Assembly (NCBI RefSeq): GCF_029836165.1
Contig: NZ_JAOEBG010000024.1
Location: 1-64,000, forward strand
Length of the DNA stretch: 64,000 nucleotides
Source of the DNA: Pseudomonas sp. GD04091
GTDB taxonomy: Bacteria > Pseudomonadota > Gammaproteobacteria > Pseudomonadales > Pseudomonadaceae
Direction: 5' to 3'
Part shown: piece after piece, positions 17,606 through 26,444 of the stretch
Position numbering within the stretch: the stretch's first letter is position 1
Layout of the letters: every line of letters starts with the position of its first letter
Translations under genes and position numbers: made by a program
Notes under the pieces: generated by a model
What the model was told of the DNA's origin: nothing
The model's input: only the letters and a program-made list of their open reading frames with translations
Database searches by the model: none

Positions 17606-17721
17606 TGTAGGAGCGGCCTTGTGTCGCGAAAGGGCTGCGCAGCAGCCCCCTGCAATCTTGAGCCAGGCTCGAGTCCTGGTGCCGCGTTGCGCCCCTTTCG
17701 CGACACAAGGCCGCTCCTACA
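17606..17721. repeat. REP pair (inverted) between the sRNA and engB
   Basis: A left copy reading TGTAGGAGCGGCCTTGTGTC and its inverse at the right (ending GGCCGCTCCTACA) surround a short variable segment. It lies 15 bases from the engB stop and may bound both transcripts. Confidence 0.88.
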
Positions 17722-17736
17722 AGGGCAGGTATCGCC

Positions 17737-18366
17737 TCAGGCCGGCTTGTCTTCCAGCTCCATCCAGTCCGCCAGCACCCGATAGGCCTCTTCCAGCCCC
17801 AGGCGCTTGGGCGCCGAGAACAGCTGGATGGTCGCGCCATCGCCCCAGCCCTTGCGGATCTCCGACTGCACCTTGAGCAGGGTGTTCTTGCCGGCGCCGT
17901 GGGTCAGCTTGTCGGCCTTGGTCAGCAGGATGTGCATGGGCATGGCGCTGGCCTTGGCCCAGTCGAGCATCATCTTGTCGAAGTCGGTCATCGGGTGGCG
18001 CACGTCCATCATCAGGATCACCCCACGCAGGCACTCACGGCTGCCCAGGTAGGCTTCCAGGTGCTTCTGCCAGTGCTGCTTGAGCGGGATCGGGACTTTC
18101 GCATATCCGTAGCCCGGCAGGTCGACCAAACGCCGTTCATCGTCCAGACTGAAGAAATTCAGCAGCTGGGTGCGGCCGGGGGTCTTCGAGGTACGCGCCA
18201 GGCTGGCATGGGTCAGGGTGTTGAGGGCGCTGGATTTGCCGGCGTTGGAACGACCGGCGAAAGCCACCTCGTAACCCTGGTCTTCGGGGCATTGTTCGAC
18301 CTTGGCGGCGCTGAGGGCGAATTTGGCTTTCTGGCAGAGGCCGAGGATGGGGTTCTTGACTTGCAT
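17737..18366 (-). CDS. engB: Ribosome-biogenesis GTPase EngB/YihA
   Basis: A 209-residue circularly ordinary TrmE-Era-EngA-EngB GTPase needed for large-subunit assembly. G1 is AGRSNAGKSS, G2 TPGRTQ, G3 DLPGYGYAKV and G4 TKADKL. The ATG at 18366 gives the standard start MQVKNPILGL. The frame stays open upstream but that part lacks homology and would run into the divergent cytochrome gene. The polA-sRNA-engB order matches other gammaproteobacteria. Confidence 0.94.
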   Translation of the reverse strand: MQVKNPILGLCQKAKFALSAAKVEQCPEDQGYEVAFAGRSNAGKSSALNTLTHASLARTSKTPGRTQLLNFFSLDDERRLVDLPGYGYAKVPIPLKQHWQKHLEAYLGSRECLRGVILMMDVRHPMTDFDKMMLDWAKASAMPMHILLTKADKLTHGAGKNTLLKVQSEIRKGWGDGATIQLFSAPKRLGLEEAYRVLADWMELEDKPA

Positions 18367-18505
18367 GGGATATCCGATGTGGGTGTTGCCCAGCGCTGGA
18401 ACGGTTGGCCCAGGCGCGGCAAGCGGTGTCGTTTCCGTTTGGATGGCGGAAGTATATAATGCCCCAGTTTTTGTGTGCTCATTCTCCCAGCGAAGGCGAT
18501 TGAGC

Positions 18506-18877
18506 ATGGGGTGTCGAACAATAGCTCGCGCAACAGAACGCAGCGCGGCCCCCAACCCTGTCAGGTCGTTCCGCTTGGCGAAATGGCTGCTTGCTGTCGG
18601 TTTGTTCCTACCGTTTTTCAGCGCACAGGCTACACAGGATCCCGAGGCGTTGTACAACCGCACGTGCGCGGCCTGTCACGCCGGACAGTTGCCACAGGCA
18701 CCCAGGAGCGGTGACCGGGCAGCCTGGGAGCCGAGGCTGGCGCAAGGCATGGAACAGCTGGTGACGCATGTGACGCAGGGTTTCAAGGCTATGCCGCCGC
18801 GTGGATTGTGCATGGACTGCAGTGCCGAGGACTACCGTTTGGTCATCCTTTGGATGAGCGGCAGTCCCGATACATAA
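18506..18877 (+). CDS. Small monoheme cytochrome c (cytochrome c5 family)
   Basis: A 123-residue periplasmic cytochrome. After a basic N terminus there is a signal-type helix (KWLLAVGLFLPFFSAQA), then a mature domain of about 80 residues with one heme-attachment motif, CAACH. The probable axial methionine is in FKAMPPRGLCMDC, which also supplies the extra cysteine pair of the c5 type. The start used is ATG 18506. It lies 31 bases upstream of the cytochrome c4 gene and is probably co-transcribed. It should carry electrons to terminal oxidases. Confidence 0.88.
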   Translation: MGCRTIARATERSAAPNPVRSFRLAKWLLAVGLFLPFFSAQATQDPEALYNRTCAACHAGQLPQAPRSGDRAAWEPRLAQGMEQLVTHVTQGFKAMPPRGLCMDCSAEDYRLVILWMSGSPDT

Positions 18878-18908
18878 CATTTCACCCTTAGCCGTGTTGG
18901 ATTAGCTG

Positions 18909-19526
18909 ATGAACAAACTATTCGTGAGTCTGCTGTTGACCATGGGGGTCGCAGGTGCGGCAAGTGCTGCGGAACCCATCAAAGGCGATGCCGCTGCCGG
19001 TCAGGCCAAGACCGCTGTCTGTGGGGCCTGCCACAACCCTGACGGCAACAGCCTGGCGCCGAACTTCCCCAAACTCGCCGGCCAAGGCCAGCGCTACCTG
19101 GAAAAACAGCTGCACGACATCAAGTCCGGCAAGCGCACCGTGCTGGAAATGACCGGCATGCTGGCTCCCTTCAGCGACCAGGACCTGGCCGATATCGCCG
19201 CCTACTTCGCCAGTCAGAAAGGCAGTGTCGGTGCCGCCGATCCGAAGCTCGTCGAGCGTGGCCGCGCCCTGTTCAACGGCGGTGACCTCGAGAAGGGCAT
19301 GCCCGCCTGCACCGGCTGCCACTCCCCCAACGGCGCTGGTATAGCCCTGGCCGGTTTCCCGCACCTGAGCGGCCAGCACGCGCAGTACGTCGGCAAGCAA
19401 CTGACCGACTTCCGCGAAGGCAACCGCACCAACGACGGCGATGCCATGACCATGCGCACCATCGCCGGCAAACTGAGCAACAAGGACATCGAGGCGTTGT
19501 CCAGCTACATCCAGGGCCTGCATTGA
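18909..19526 (+). CDS. cc4: Diheme cytochrome c4
   Basis: A 205-residue periplasmic electron carrier with a signal peptide (MNKLFVSLLLTMGVAGAASA) and two homologous heme domains. The first has CGACHNPDGNS, the second CTGCHSPNGAG. Axial methionines are likely in LEMTGMLAPF and DAMTMRTIAGKLS. In P. aeruginosa cytochrome c4 feeds electrons from bc1 to cbb3 oxidases. A rho-independent terminator follows at 19628. Confidence 0.94.
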   Translation: MNKLFVSLLLTMGVAGAASAAEPIKGDAAAGQAKTAVCGACHNPDGNSLAPNFPKLAGQGQRYLEKQLHDIKSGKRTVLEMTGMLAPFSDQDLADIAAYFASQKGSVGAADPKLVERGRALFNGGDLEKGMPACTGCHSPNGAGIALAGFPHLSGQHAQYVGKQLTDFREGNRTNDGDAMTMRTIAGKLSNKDIEALSSYIQGLH

Positions 19527-19536
19527 CAGCACTGTC

Positions 19537-19575
19537 GCTGTGGGAGTGGGCTTGCCCGCGATGAGGCCCCTGCAG
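19537..19575. repeat. Single REP-like element after cc4
   Basis: Carries CTGTGGGAGTGGGCTTGCCC and GCGATGAGGCCCC, a second REP subtype also seen near 42.8 kb. Confidence 0.6.
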
Positions 19576-19627
19576 ACGCTGGGTGAATGTGCGTTAACAC
19601 TCGGTTAATGCATCGACGCTAAAGATG

Positions 19628-19656
19628 AAAAGGGCAGCCCAGGCTGCCCTTTTTTC
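19628..19656 (+). terminator. Rho-independent terminator after cytochrome c4
   Basis: AAAGGGCAGCC and GGCTGCCCTTT form an 11-base stem with a two-base loop, followed by TTTC. It ends the cytochrome operon before dsbA. Confidence 0.85.
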
Positions 19657-19750
19657 TTCCCATAGCCGTTACACTACAGAACTCGAGCCCTTCCCGGCCT
19701 GTCCTACACAGGTCGCGTCGAGGCGACCAAAGACTGCTCAGGAGTAAAGC

Positions 19751-20386
19751 ATGCGTAAACTGATTCTCAGCGCTGCGCTGGTCGCCGCCAGCGTATTCGG
19801 TATGGCCGCCGTGCAGGCCGCGGAGCCTGCCACCGCCGGCAAGGAATATGTCGAGCTGAGCAACCCCGTTCCGGTATCCGTGCCGGGCAAGATCGAAGTC
19901 GTCGAGCTGTTCTGGTACGGCTGCCCGCACTGCTACCACTTCGAACCGGTCATCAATCCCTGGGCTGAAAAACTGCCGAAGGACGTCAACTTCAAGCGCA
20001 TCCCGGCCATGTTCGGCGGCGCATGGGATGCCCATGGCCAGATGTTCCTGACCCTCGAAGCCATGGGCGTGGAGCACAAGGTTCACGCCGCGGTGTTCGA
20101 CGCCATTCAGAACCAGCGCAAACGCCTGACCGACCCGAATGACATGGCCGACTTCCTGGCCACCCAGGGCGTGGACAAGGACAAGTTCCTCTCCACCTTC
20201 AACTCCTTCGCCATCAAGGGCCAGGTCAACCAGGCCAGGGAGCTGGCCAAGAAGTACGAAATCACCGGCGTACCGAGCATGGTCGTCAACGGCAAGTACC
20301 GCTTCGACCTGGGCACCGCCGGTGGACCGGAAGGTGTGCTGAACGTCGCCGACCAGCTGATCGCCAAGGAGCGCGCCGCTAAGTAA
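19751..20386 (+). CDS. dsbA: Thiol:disulfide interchange protein DsbA
   Basis: A 211-residue periplasmic oxidase that introduces disulfides into exported proteins. It has a signal peptide (MRKLILSAALVAASVFG, cleaved about residue 22). The active site CPHC is in ELFWYGCPHCYHFEP and the cis-proline loop is TGVPSMVVNGKYRF. The ATG follows CAGGAG by seven bases. Cysteine-rich cytochromes are made from the adjacent genes. Confidence 0.95.
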   Translation: MRKLILSAALVAASVFGMAAVQAAEPATAGKEYVELSNPVPVSVPGKIEVVELFWYGCPHCYHFEPVINPWAEKLPKDVNFKRIPAMFGGAWDAHGQMFLTLEAMGVEHKVHAAVFDAIQNQRKRLTDPNDMADFLATQGVDKDKFLSTFNSFAIKGQVNQARELAKKYEITGVPSMVVNGKYRFDLGTAGGPEGVLNVADQLIAKERAAK

Positions 20387-20398
20387 GCGGCGATCGCC

Positions 20399-21250
20399 AT
20401 GCGCTTGCGTTCCACGCGAGGCATCGGTCTGCGCCAGCCGCAGGTCAACGAGCATCACCTGCAGGCCCCTGGCCTGCCGGAGGATGGTCGCCTGCGGCTG
20501 CTCAGTTTCAATATCCAGGTCGGCATCAGCACCGAGCGTTACCGGCACTATGTGACGCGCAGCTGGCAACACCTGTTGCCGCACAACGGACGCGCCGGCA
20601 ACCTGCAGAAGATCGGCGACCTCCTTAGCGACTTCGACCTGGTGGCCCTGCAGGAAGCCGATGGCGGCAGCCTGCGCTCGGGCTTCGTCAACCAGGTGGA
20701 GCACCTGGCCCAGTTGGGCGCCTTTCCTTACTGGTACCAGCAACTCAACCGCAACCTCGGGCGTTTCGCCCAGCACAGCAATGGCGTGCTCAGCCGTCTC
20801 AAACCCCACCATCTGGAAGACCACCCGCTGCCCGGCCCGTCCGGCCGTGGGGCCATCCTGGTGCGTTTCGGCGAAGGCGAGGACGCGCTGATCGTGGTCA
20901 TGATGCACCTGGCCCTGGGTGCCAAGACCCGCGCCCGCCAACTGGCCTACATCCGCGAGCTCATCGGCGGCTACCGCCACCAGATCCTCATGGGCGACAT
21001 GAACACCCATGCCAACGACCTGCTCGACCATTCGCCATTGCGCGATCTTGGCCTGATCGCTCCTCAGGTCGAGGCCACCTTCCCCAGCTGGCGCCCGCAG
21101 CGCTGCCTTGACCATATCCTGCTCAGCCCGAGCCTGACGCTGGAGCGTGTCGAGGTGCTGGCCCAGCCGATTTCCGATCACCTTCCCGTCGCCGTCGAGA
21201 TCCGATTGCCTGACGCCCTGACTGTGGATACGCTGCCGGTCCTGAGCTAG
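20399..21250 (+). CDS. Endonuclease/exonuclease/phosphatase family protein
   Basis: A 283-residue protein with the whole EEP catalytic set: LLSFNIQVGI (Asn), LVALQEADGG (metal-binding Glu), MGDMNTHAND (Asp/Asn), RCLDHILLSPS (Asp) and ISDHLPVAVEI (Asp-His). No signal peptide is seen, so a cytoplasmic phosphodiesterase or nuclease is likely. It starts 12 bases after dsbA. The substrate cannot be deduced. Confidence 0.85.
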   Translation: MRLRSTRGIGLRQPQVNEHHLQAPGLPEDGRLRLLSFNIQVGISTERYRHYVTRSWQHLLPHNGRAGNLQKIGDLLSDFDLVALQEADGGSLRSGFVNQVEHLAQLGAFPYWYQQLNRNLGRFAQHSNGVLSRLKPHHLEDHPLPGPSGRGAILVRFGEGEDALIVVMMHLALGAKTRARQLAYIRELIGGYRHQILMGDMNTHANDLLDHSPLRDLGLIAPQVEATFPSWRPQRCLDHILLSPSLTLERVEVLAQPISDHLPVAVEIRLPDALTVDTLPVLS

Positions 21251-21321
21251 GGGCCTGCCGGGGCGAACCGCGCACTCAAGTGTTCGACGTTCCCGCCGAA
21301 ACCCAGTCATCACAGGGCTAG

Positions 21322-23331
21322 ATGCCATCACCCGTTGCGGATCCAGGCATGACCGAAGAAGCCGAGCGCTGGAAAGAAAAATACCTCAAGAGCATCGAGC
21401 GTCAGGAAAAGCTCGAGCGGCGCTGGGAAGCCCGTCTCGACCTGCTGCGTCGTGGTCTGGTGCGCAGCACCCTGGCGGCGGAGGGCAGCGACAAGATCGT
21501 CGACCAGTGCATGAAGGAAATGCGCGAAGTCATCCGTGGCGACAACATGGACGCCGGTCTCGCCGGGCTGATCCCGCGCCTGGAAAAAGCCGTGCTCGAT
21601 TCCGAGCAGCGCCGCGAGACCCGCATGAACCAGGTCAGCGAAGCGCTCACCGCACTGGTTACTCAACTGCAGACCCTGCCCTTGCCGGGCGATGTGTCAC
21701 GCCCCCTGAAAAAACTGGCGAAGAAACTCGACGGCGGCGTCAGCCAGTCTCGCGAACTCCCCCCTCTGCTGGGGGAGCTCAGCGGCTTGCAGGGGCGCGC
21801 CTTGAGTTCGGTACAGCGGCCCGGTGAAGAGGCCCGCCCTGGTTTCCTGCAACGTCTGTTCGGCGGGCGCGATGAGCCCCAGGACGAGGCGCTGGGCGTC
21901 GAGGCGCCTGCACAGGCGCCGCAGAAAGGCCCCGCCGCCCAAGCCAGCGAGCCCGAGGCACGGGATGCCGACGAGCTGCATGCCTTGCCGGCGACCCCTG
22001 TCACCCAGGTCGCGCCCGAGCCGACACGGCATCTGGATGACGTCGTGCCAGCACCTGAAGTCGAATTGCCGGGGCCGGCGCTGGTCGAGCAGACACCGGT
22101 GCTCGTCGCCGAACCGCCACCTGAAACGGAGCCTGGGGTGGTGCTGGAGGCGATCGGCGAACCTGCTCCCGAGCCCGTGGCCACACCCGAGGTCGTGCAG
22201 GCTTTGGAGGATCCTCTTGAGCCCGAACCAGAGCTCGCCGTCGACGAAGAAGGCCCTTATGGCCTCCCCGACGCGGTCGAGCCGCCCTACAGCCAGGTCG
22301 CCGCGCATATCGAGCAGACCCTGATCGGCCTGCTCGACGACCTCAGCCTGCCCGAGCGCCACAAGGCTCAGGCCCTGGAAATGCGGGAACGGGTTTCCCG
22401 TGGCCTGAACTGGTACGAGCTGATCCCGGTGCTGGATGACCTGGCGGTGCTCATGCTGGCGATCACCGACAGTGGCCAGCATGAGTTCGAAGCCTACCTG
22501 CAACAGCTCAACGTGCGCCTGGAGACCTTCCAGAGCCATCTGCACGAAGCCAGTGCCGGTCACGCCGACAACAGTTCCGCCGCCCGCGAGCTGGACAGCC
22601 AGCTGCGCGAGCAGGTCGATGGCCTGCAGAGCAGCGTGCAGGGCGCCGTCGATGTGGACAGCCTCAAGCACATCCTGGAAAACCGCCTCGAAGGCCTGCT
22701 GGTGACCATGGACGAACATCAGCACGAGCGCGATCGCCGCGAGCAGGAACTGGCCGGTCGCCTGCAAGGGCTGGCCGAGCGCGTGGCGAGCATGGAGCAG
22801 GAAGCGCTGGGTTACCGTGAGCACCTGGAGGAACAACGACAGAAGGCGATGATCGATCCGCTGACCGGGTTGCCGAACCGCGCGGCCTGGAGCGAGCAAG
22901 TCGAGCGAGAAATGCTCGACTGGCAGGAAAACGGCGGCCACCTGGCGATGGCCATCCTCGACCTCGACCATTTCAAGCGCATCAACGACGGCTATGGCCA
23001 TCTGGCGGGCGACAAGGTGCTGAAGATCGTTGCCGACCAGCTGCGCAAGCGCTTGCGCGGTCGTGATTTCATCGCGCGCTTCGGGGGCGAGGAGTTCGTC
23101 CTGCTACTGCCGCAGACGACGCCGCCTGCGGCAGCGCAGGTGGCAGAGGCGCTGCGAGCGGCCATCGAAGCCTGCCCGTTCCACTTCAAGGGCGAACGGG
23201 TGGTGATCACCACGTCCATCGGCCTCAGCGCCTTCCGCTCCGGTGAGCGGAGCGAGCAGGTGCTCAAGCGAGCGGATGAGGCGCTGTACCGGGCCAAGGA
23301 CCTGGGCCGCAACCGCGTCGAGCAGGCATAA
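21322..23331 (+). CDS. dgcH: GGDEF diguanylate cyclase (DgcH-like)
   Basis: A 669-residue cytoplasmic protein. The N-terminal half is helical (residues 1-150). A proline/glutamate-rich, probably disordered linker runs to about 310, then a second helical region includes a coiled coil (about 450-500, RREQELAGRLQGLAERVA). The C-terminal GGDEF domain starts at DPLTGLPNR. The active site is GGEEF and the inhibitory I-site RGRD lies five residues before it, so the cyclase should be active and subject to product inhibition. No membrane helix is evident. The orthologue in P. aeruginosa is, from memory, PA5487/DgcH. An ATG 27 bases later is an alternative start. Confidence 0.9.
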   Translation: MPSPVADPGMTEEAERWKEKYLKSIERQEKLERRWEARLDLLRRGLVRSTLAAEGSDKIVDQCMKEMREVIRGDNMDAGLAGLIPRLEKAVLDSEQRRETRMNQVSEALTALVTQLQTLPLPGDVSRPLKKLAKKLDGGVSQSRELPPLLGELSGLQGRALSSVQRPGEEARPGFLQRLFGGRDEPQDEALGVEAPAQAPQKGPAAQASEPEARDADELHALPATPVTQVAPEPTRHLDDVVPAPEVELPGPALVEQTPVLVAEPPPETEPGVVLEAIGEPAPEPVATPEVVQALEDPLEPEPELAVDEEGPYGLPDAVEPPYSQVAAHIEQTLIGLLDDLSLPERHKAQALEMRERVSRGLNWYELIPVLDDLAVLMLAITDSGQHEFEAYLQQLNVRLETFQSHLHEASAGHADNSSAARELDSQLREQVDGLQSSVQGAVDVDSLKHILENRLEGLLVTMDEHQHERDRREQELAGRLQGLAERVASMEQEALGYREHLEEQRQKAMIDPLTGLPNRAAWSEQVEREMLDWQENGGHLAMAILDLDHFKRINDGYGHLAGDKVLKIVADQLRKRLRGRDFIARFGGEEFVLLLPQTTPPAAAQVAEALRAAIEACPFHFKGERVVITTSIGLSAFRSGERSEQVLKRADEALYRAKDLGRNRVEQA

Positions 23332-23431
23332 ATAGTTACCGCTTCTACGACTGCGCAGAGATCGACACTGTCGGCCCGCGCTGCATGCGCAGCGCATCGC
23401 CAACAGATCAATCTTGAAAAGGAGTTGTTGA

Positions 23432-23827
23432 ATGAAACTGACCAAGTGGATCGTGCCACTGCTGCTGGGCCTGGCGTTCCAGGCAAGCGCAATGGCCAAG
23501 GATGTGATCCTGACCGCCCACGTGGGTGCCGATGGCAGCGTGCTGCGCCAATGGCCTGAGTGGATCGCCCAGGTCGAGCGCCAGCCGCAGGCCAACTACT
23601 TCACCCAGTACAAGCTGAAGTTCAATCCGCGCATCGTGCATCAGGATCCGGGTTTCTGCTCGGTGTCGCCGATCGACGCCAGCAGCTACGACCGGCAGAT
23701 GCATGGCCAGGCCAAGGTGATCGGCAAGCCACTGGCCGAACAGATGACCGTCATGACCCAACTGGTGGACAAGAAAGGCCCGAGCGGGGACAACTCGCTG
23801 GAGTTTCTGGTCATGTGCGCGCGCTGA
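23432..23827 (+). CDS. Conserved small secreted protein of unknown function
   Basis: A 131-residue protein with a clear signal peptide (MKLTKWIVPLLLGLAFQASA) and a mature domain starting AKDVILTAHVGADGSV. It has two cysteines (PGFCSVSP and the C-terminal VMCAR) that could form a disulfide. The ribosome site AAGGAG is strong. It sits alone between the cyclase and amidase genes in the order known from other pseudomonads (PA5486-like). I do not recognise a domain with a known function. Confidence 0.82.
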   Translation: MKLTKWIVPLLLGLAFQASAMAKDVILTAHVGADGSVLRQWPEWIAQVERQPQANYFTQYKLKFNPRIVHQDPGFCSVSPIDASSYDRQMHGQAKVIGKPLAEQMTVMTQLVDKKGPSGDNSLEFLVMCAR

Positions 23828-23911
23828 GGTGACACGCAACCGCTAACGGCAGGGCCAGAGCACGTTATACTGTAGCGCTGTTGTCGCCTACTCAATGACG
23901 TGCTCTGTGCA

Positions 23912-24688
23912 ATGAAAAAACTCCTCACCGCCTTGCTCCTGCTGGCCCTGGCCGGTTGTTCCAGCGGCCTGCGCATCGATCGCAGCCACCCTTCGGCCAA
24001 CCAGGACAGTCGTATCCAGTTCGTCGTCCTGCACTACACCAATGCTTCGCTGGAGCGTTCGCTCGCACTGCTGACCCACGGCGAAGTCAGTGCCCACTAT
24101 CTGATCGGCGACGGGCCGGCCACGGTCTACCAGCTGGTGGATGAAAACCGCCGTGCCTGGCACGCCGGTGACAGCCAGTGGCAGGGCCGTACCTGGCTCA
24201 ACTCCAGCTCCATCGGCATCGAGATCGTCAACCCAGGGTACACCGACACGCCTGGCGGGCGTGTCTGGCACCCTTACAGCGAGGCGCAGGTCCAGGCCCT
24301 GATCGCGTTGCTCAGGGACATCGTCAAGCGCAACAACATCGACCCGCGTCATATCATCGGCCACAGCGACATCGCGCCGCTGCGCAAGCTCGATCCGGGT
24401 CCGCTGTTCCCGTGGAAGCGCCTGGCGGATGCGGGGTTGGGTATCTGGCCGGATGCCGCCGCGGTGGCGCGGCAGCAGGCCTACTTCGCGGTCAACCCGC
24501 CAACCATCACCTGGTACCAGCAGCAGTTGTCGCGCTTTGGCTATGCCGTGGAGCAGACGGGTGAGCTGGACGTGGCCACGCGTCATGTCATCGCCGCCTT
24601 CCAGATGCGCTTCCGCCCCCAGCGCTTCGACGGCATGCCGGATGCGCAGACCGCCGCGATGCTGCAGGTGCTCAACCGCAAGGGTTGA
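23912..24688 (+). CDS. ampDh2: N-acetylmuramoyl-L-alanine amidase lipoprotein (AmpDh2-like)
   Basis: A 258-residue zinc amidase that removes stem peptides from peptidoglycan. It begins with a lipoprotein signal (LLLALAGCSSG), so it is tethered to the outer membrane and acts in the periplasm. The Amidase_2 zinc residues are in VVLHYTNAS and HIIGHSDIAPLRKLDPGPLF. A C-terminal peptidoglycan-binding module follows (LDVATRHVIAAFQMRFRP). It may take part in wall turnover and affect AmpC induction, as AmpDh2 does in P. aeruginosa. Confidence 0.9.
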   Translation: MKKLLTALLLLALAGCSSGLRIDRSHPSANQDSRIQFVVLHYTNASLERSLALLTHGEVSAHYLIGDGPATVYQLVDENRRAWHAGDSQWQGRTWLNSSSIGIEIVNPGYTDTPGGRVWHPYSEAQVQALIALLRDIVKRNNIDPRHIIGHSDIAPLRKLDPGPLFPWKRLADAGLGIWPDAAAVARQQAYFAVNPPTITWYQQQLSRFGYAVEQTGELDVATRHVIAAFQMRFRPQRFDGMPDAQTAAMLQVLNRKG

Positions 24689-24760
24689 GCTCGGGGCGCT
24701 TTGCGCCCAACGGCCGCGCCAACCCTTCATTCAGTTGCTATACCTTTTGTATTCAACTGG

Positions 24761-26389
24761 ATGCCGCGCATGCCTGCCCCCTTTGCTTCATTGCGCCAAT
24801 TTTTCCACCGTCCCTGGCTGCTGGCCGCAATCGCGGCCCTGGCCAGCGCCTCGCTGCTGCTCGCCGCCAGCGTCGGGGTGACGCTGCAGCAGATGAAGCA
24901 CAGTGAAAGCGACCAGATGAACGCCCAGGGCGAGCGCTTTCTCGAGCGCCTGGAGCAGGTCTTCGGTCAGTTGCGCGAGGCGGTCGACCAGCTCCAGGCG
25001 CAACCCTTGCGCGGCTGCGACCCTCAGATGCTGGCCGAGCTGCAGCAGGTCGCGCTGAAGTCGCGTTTCATCTATGAAGCGGCCTACGTGAATGACAGGC
25101 TTACCTGTTCCAACCGGGGCGGCGGGCGCGTCATCGAGCCGTTGCGCGCACCTGACATCCAGGGCCCGACCTACAGCTACTGGCTCAATACCACCACCGA
25201 ACCCAACGAGAATCTTGCGGCGCTGATGCTTGGCCGTGGCAATTTCCTGGTGTCCACCTCCCGTGGTCACCTCAGCGATGTGGTCGACCTGCCTCCCGGT
25301 GGCAGCCTGCTGGTATTGCTGGACCGCGGCACCCGGGCCATCCCGGTGCTCGGCCCGGCCCAGCCCTGGCCACCGCTCACCGATTGGCCGCCACCTTCGC
25401 ACAAGTCGCTGATCGAGCTGCCCGACCGCCTGGTGTATCGCATGGCCACCAAGTCGCCGGATTACCAGTTGGTCCTGATCGCGCCCCGAGCCAGCCTGCC
25501 GCTGAAGCTCAACGGCATGCTCTGGCTGCTGTTTCCCGGCAGCGTGGTACTGGCTTGCTGCATCGGCTGGCTGGTGCTGCAACTGATCCTGCAGCGCCGC
25601 TCGATGAGTTCGGAGCTGCAGCAGGCGCTGCGCCGTGGCGAGCTGCAGGTGCTCTACCAGCCGATCTTCGAACTGGACAGCCGCCGCTGTGTCGGCGCCG
25701 AGGCGCTGGTGCGCTGGCGTCGTCCGGACGGCAGCCTGACCAGTCCGGAGTTGTTCATCCCCTTGGCGGAGAACACCGGGCAGATCCGCCAGATCACCGA
25801 TTTCGTCCTGCAGCGTGTCCTGGAGCAGTTGGGGGCGCTGTTGCGGGCCAACCGCCAGTTGTACATCTCGGTGAACCTGGCGGCCTGTGACGTGATGGCC
25901 CCGCGTATCGGCCGGGTGGCGGCGCGCCTGCTGGCGCACCACCGGGTAGCTGCCAGTCAGATCGCCTTCGAGGTGACCGAGCGTGGTCTGATCGATGTGG
26001 TCGTGGCGCGGGACAACCTGCAGGCGCTGCGCGCGGTGGGGCACCAGGTGCTGATCGATGATTTCGGCACGGGCTACAGCAGCCTGGCGTACCTGCAGAC
26101 CCTGCCGGTGGATTGCCTGAAGATCGACAAGTCGTTCATCGACGCCCTGGGCCATGATGCGGCCAGCAGCGGTGTGGCGCCGCACATCATTCGCATGGCC
26201 CACGACCTGCACCTGCGGGTGATCGCCGAAGGCATCGAATGCGAGGACCAGGCCGTGCTGCTCAACGCCGAAGGGGTCAATTACGGGCAGGGCTGGCTGT
26301 TTGCCCATCCGCTGAACGCGCGTCAGTTCGCCGAGCTGATCACTCGCGGGCGGCGGGTGTCGAGGCGACGGATCGATGATGAGCCGTGA
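24761..26389 (+). CDS. Membrane-bound c-di-GMP phosphodiesterase, CSS-motif plus EAL
   Basis: A 542-residue protein. A first membrane helix (about 20-40) leads to a periplasmic domain of about 220 residues with the two conserved cysteines of CSS-motif sensors (LRGCDPQM and LTCSNRGG). A second helix (about 260-280) precedes the EAL domain. The catalytic set is complete: EALVRW, SVNLA, FEVTERG, IDDFGTGYSSL, CLKIDKSF and AEGIE. In related enzymes, reduction of the CSS disulfide, linked to DsbA/DsbB, controls activity and proteolysis. dsbA lies about 5 kb upstream. The start ATG 24761 is chosen to give a short basic N terminus; an in-frame ATG at 24701 also exists. Confidence 0.88.
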   Translation: MPRMPAPFASLRQFFHRPWLLAAIAALASASLLLAASVGVTLQQMKHSESDQMNAQGERFLERLEQVFGQLREAVDQLQAQPLRGCDPQMLAELQQVALKSRFIYEAAYVNDRLTCSNRGGGRVIEPLRAPDIQGPTYSYWLNTTTEPNENLAALMLGRGNFLVSTSRGHLSDVVDLPPGGSLLVLLDRGTRAIPVLGPAQPWPPLTDWPPPSHKSLIELPDRLVYRMATKSPDYQLVLIAPRASLPLKLNGMLWLLFPGSVVLACCIGWLVLQLILQRRSMSSELQQALRRGELQVLYQPIFELDSRRCVGAEALVRWRRPDGSLTSPELFIPLAENTGQIRQITDFVLQRVLEQLGALLRANRQLYISVNLAACDVMAPRIGRVAARLLAHHRVAASQIAFEVTERGLIDVVVARDNLQALRAVGHQVLIDDFGTGYSSLAYLQTLPVDCLKIDKSFIDALGHDAASSGVAPHIIRMAHDLHLRVIAEGIECEDQAVLLNAEGVNYGQGWLFAHPLNARQFAELITRGRRVSRRRIDDEP

Positions 26390-26444
26390 GCGCAAGCGCA
26401 GCGGTCATGGCTGGGCTTTTCGAAAGGACTGGGCGGCCCCTCCC

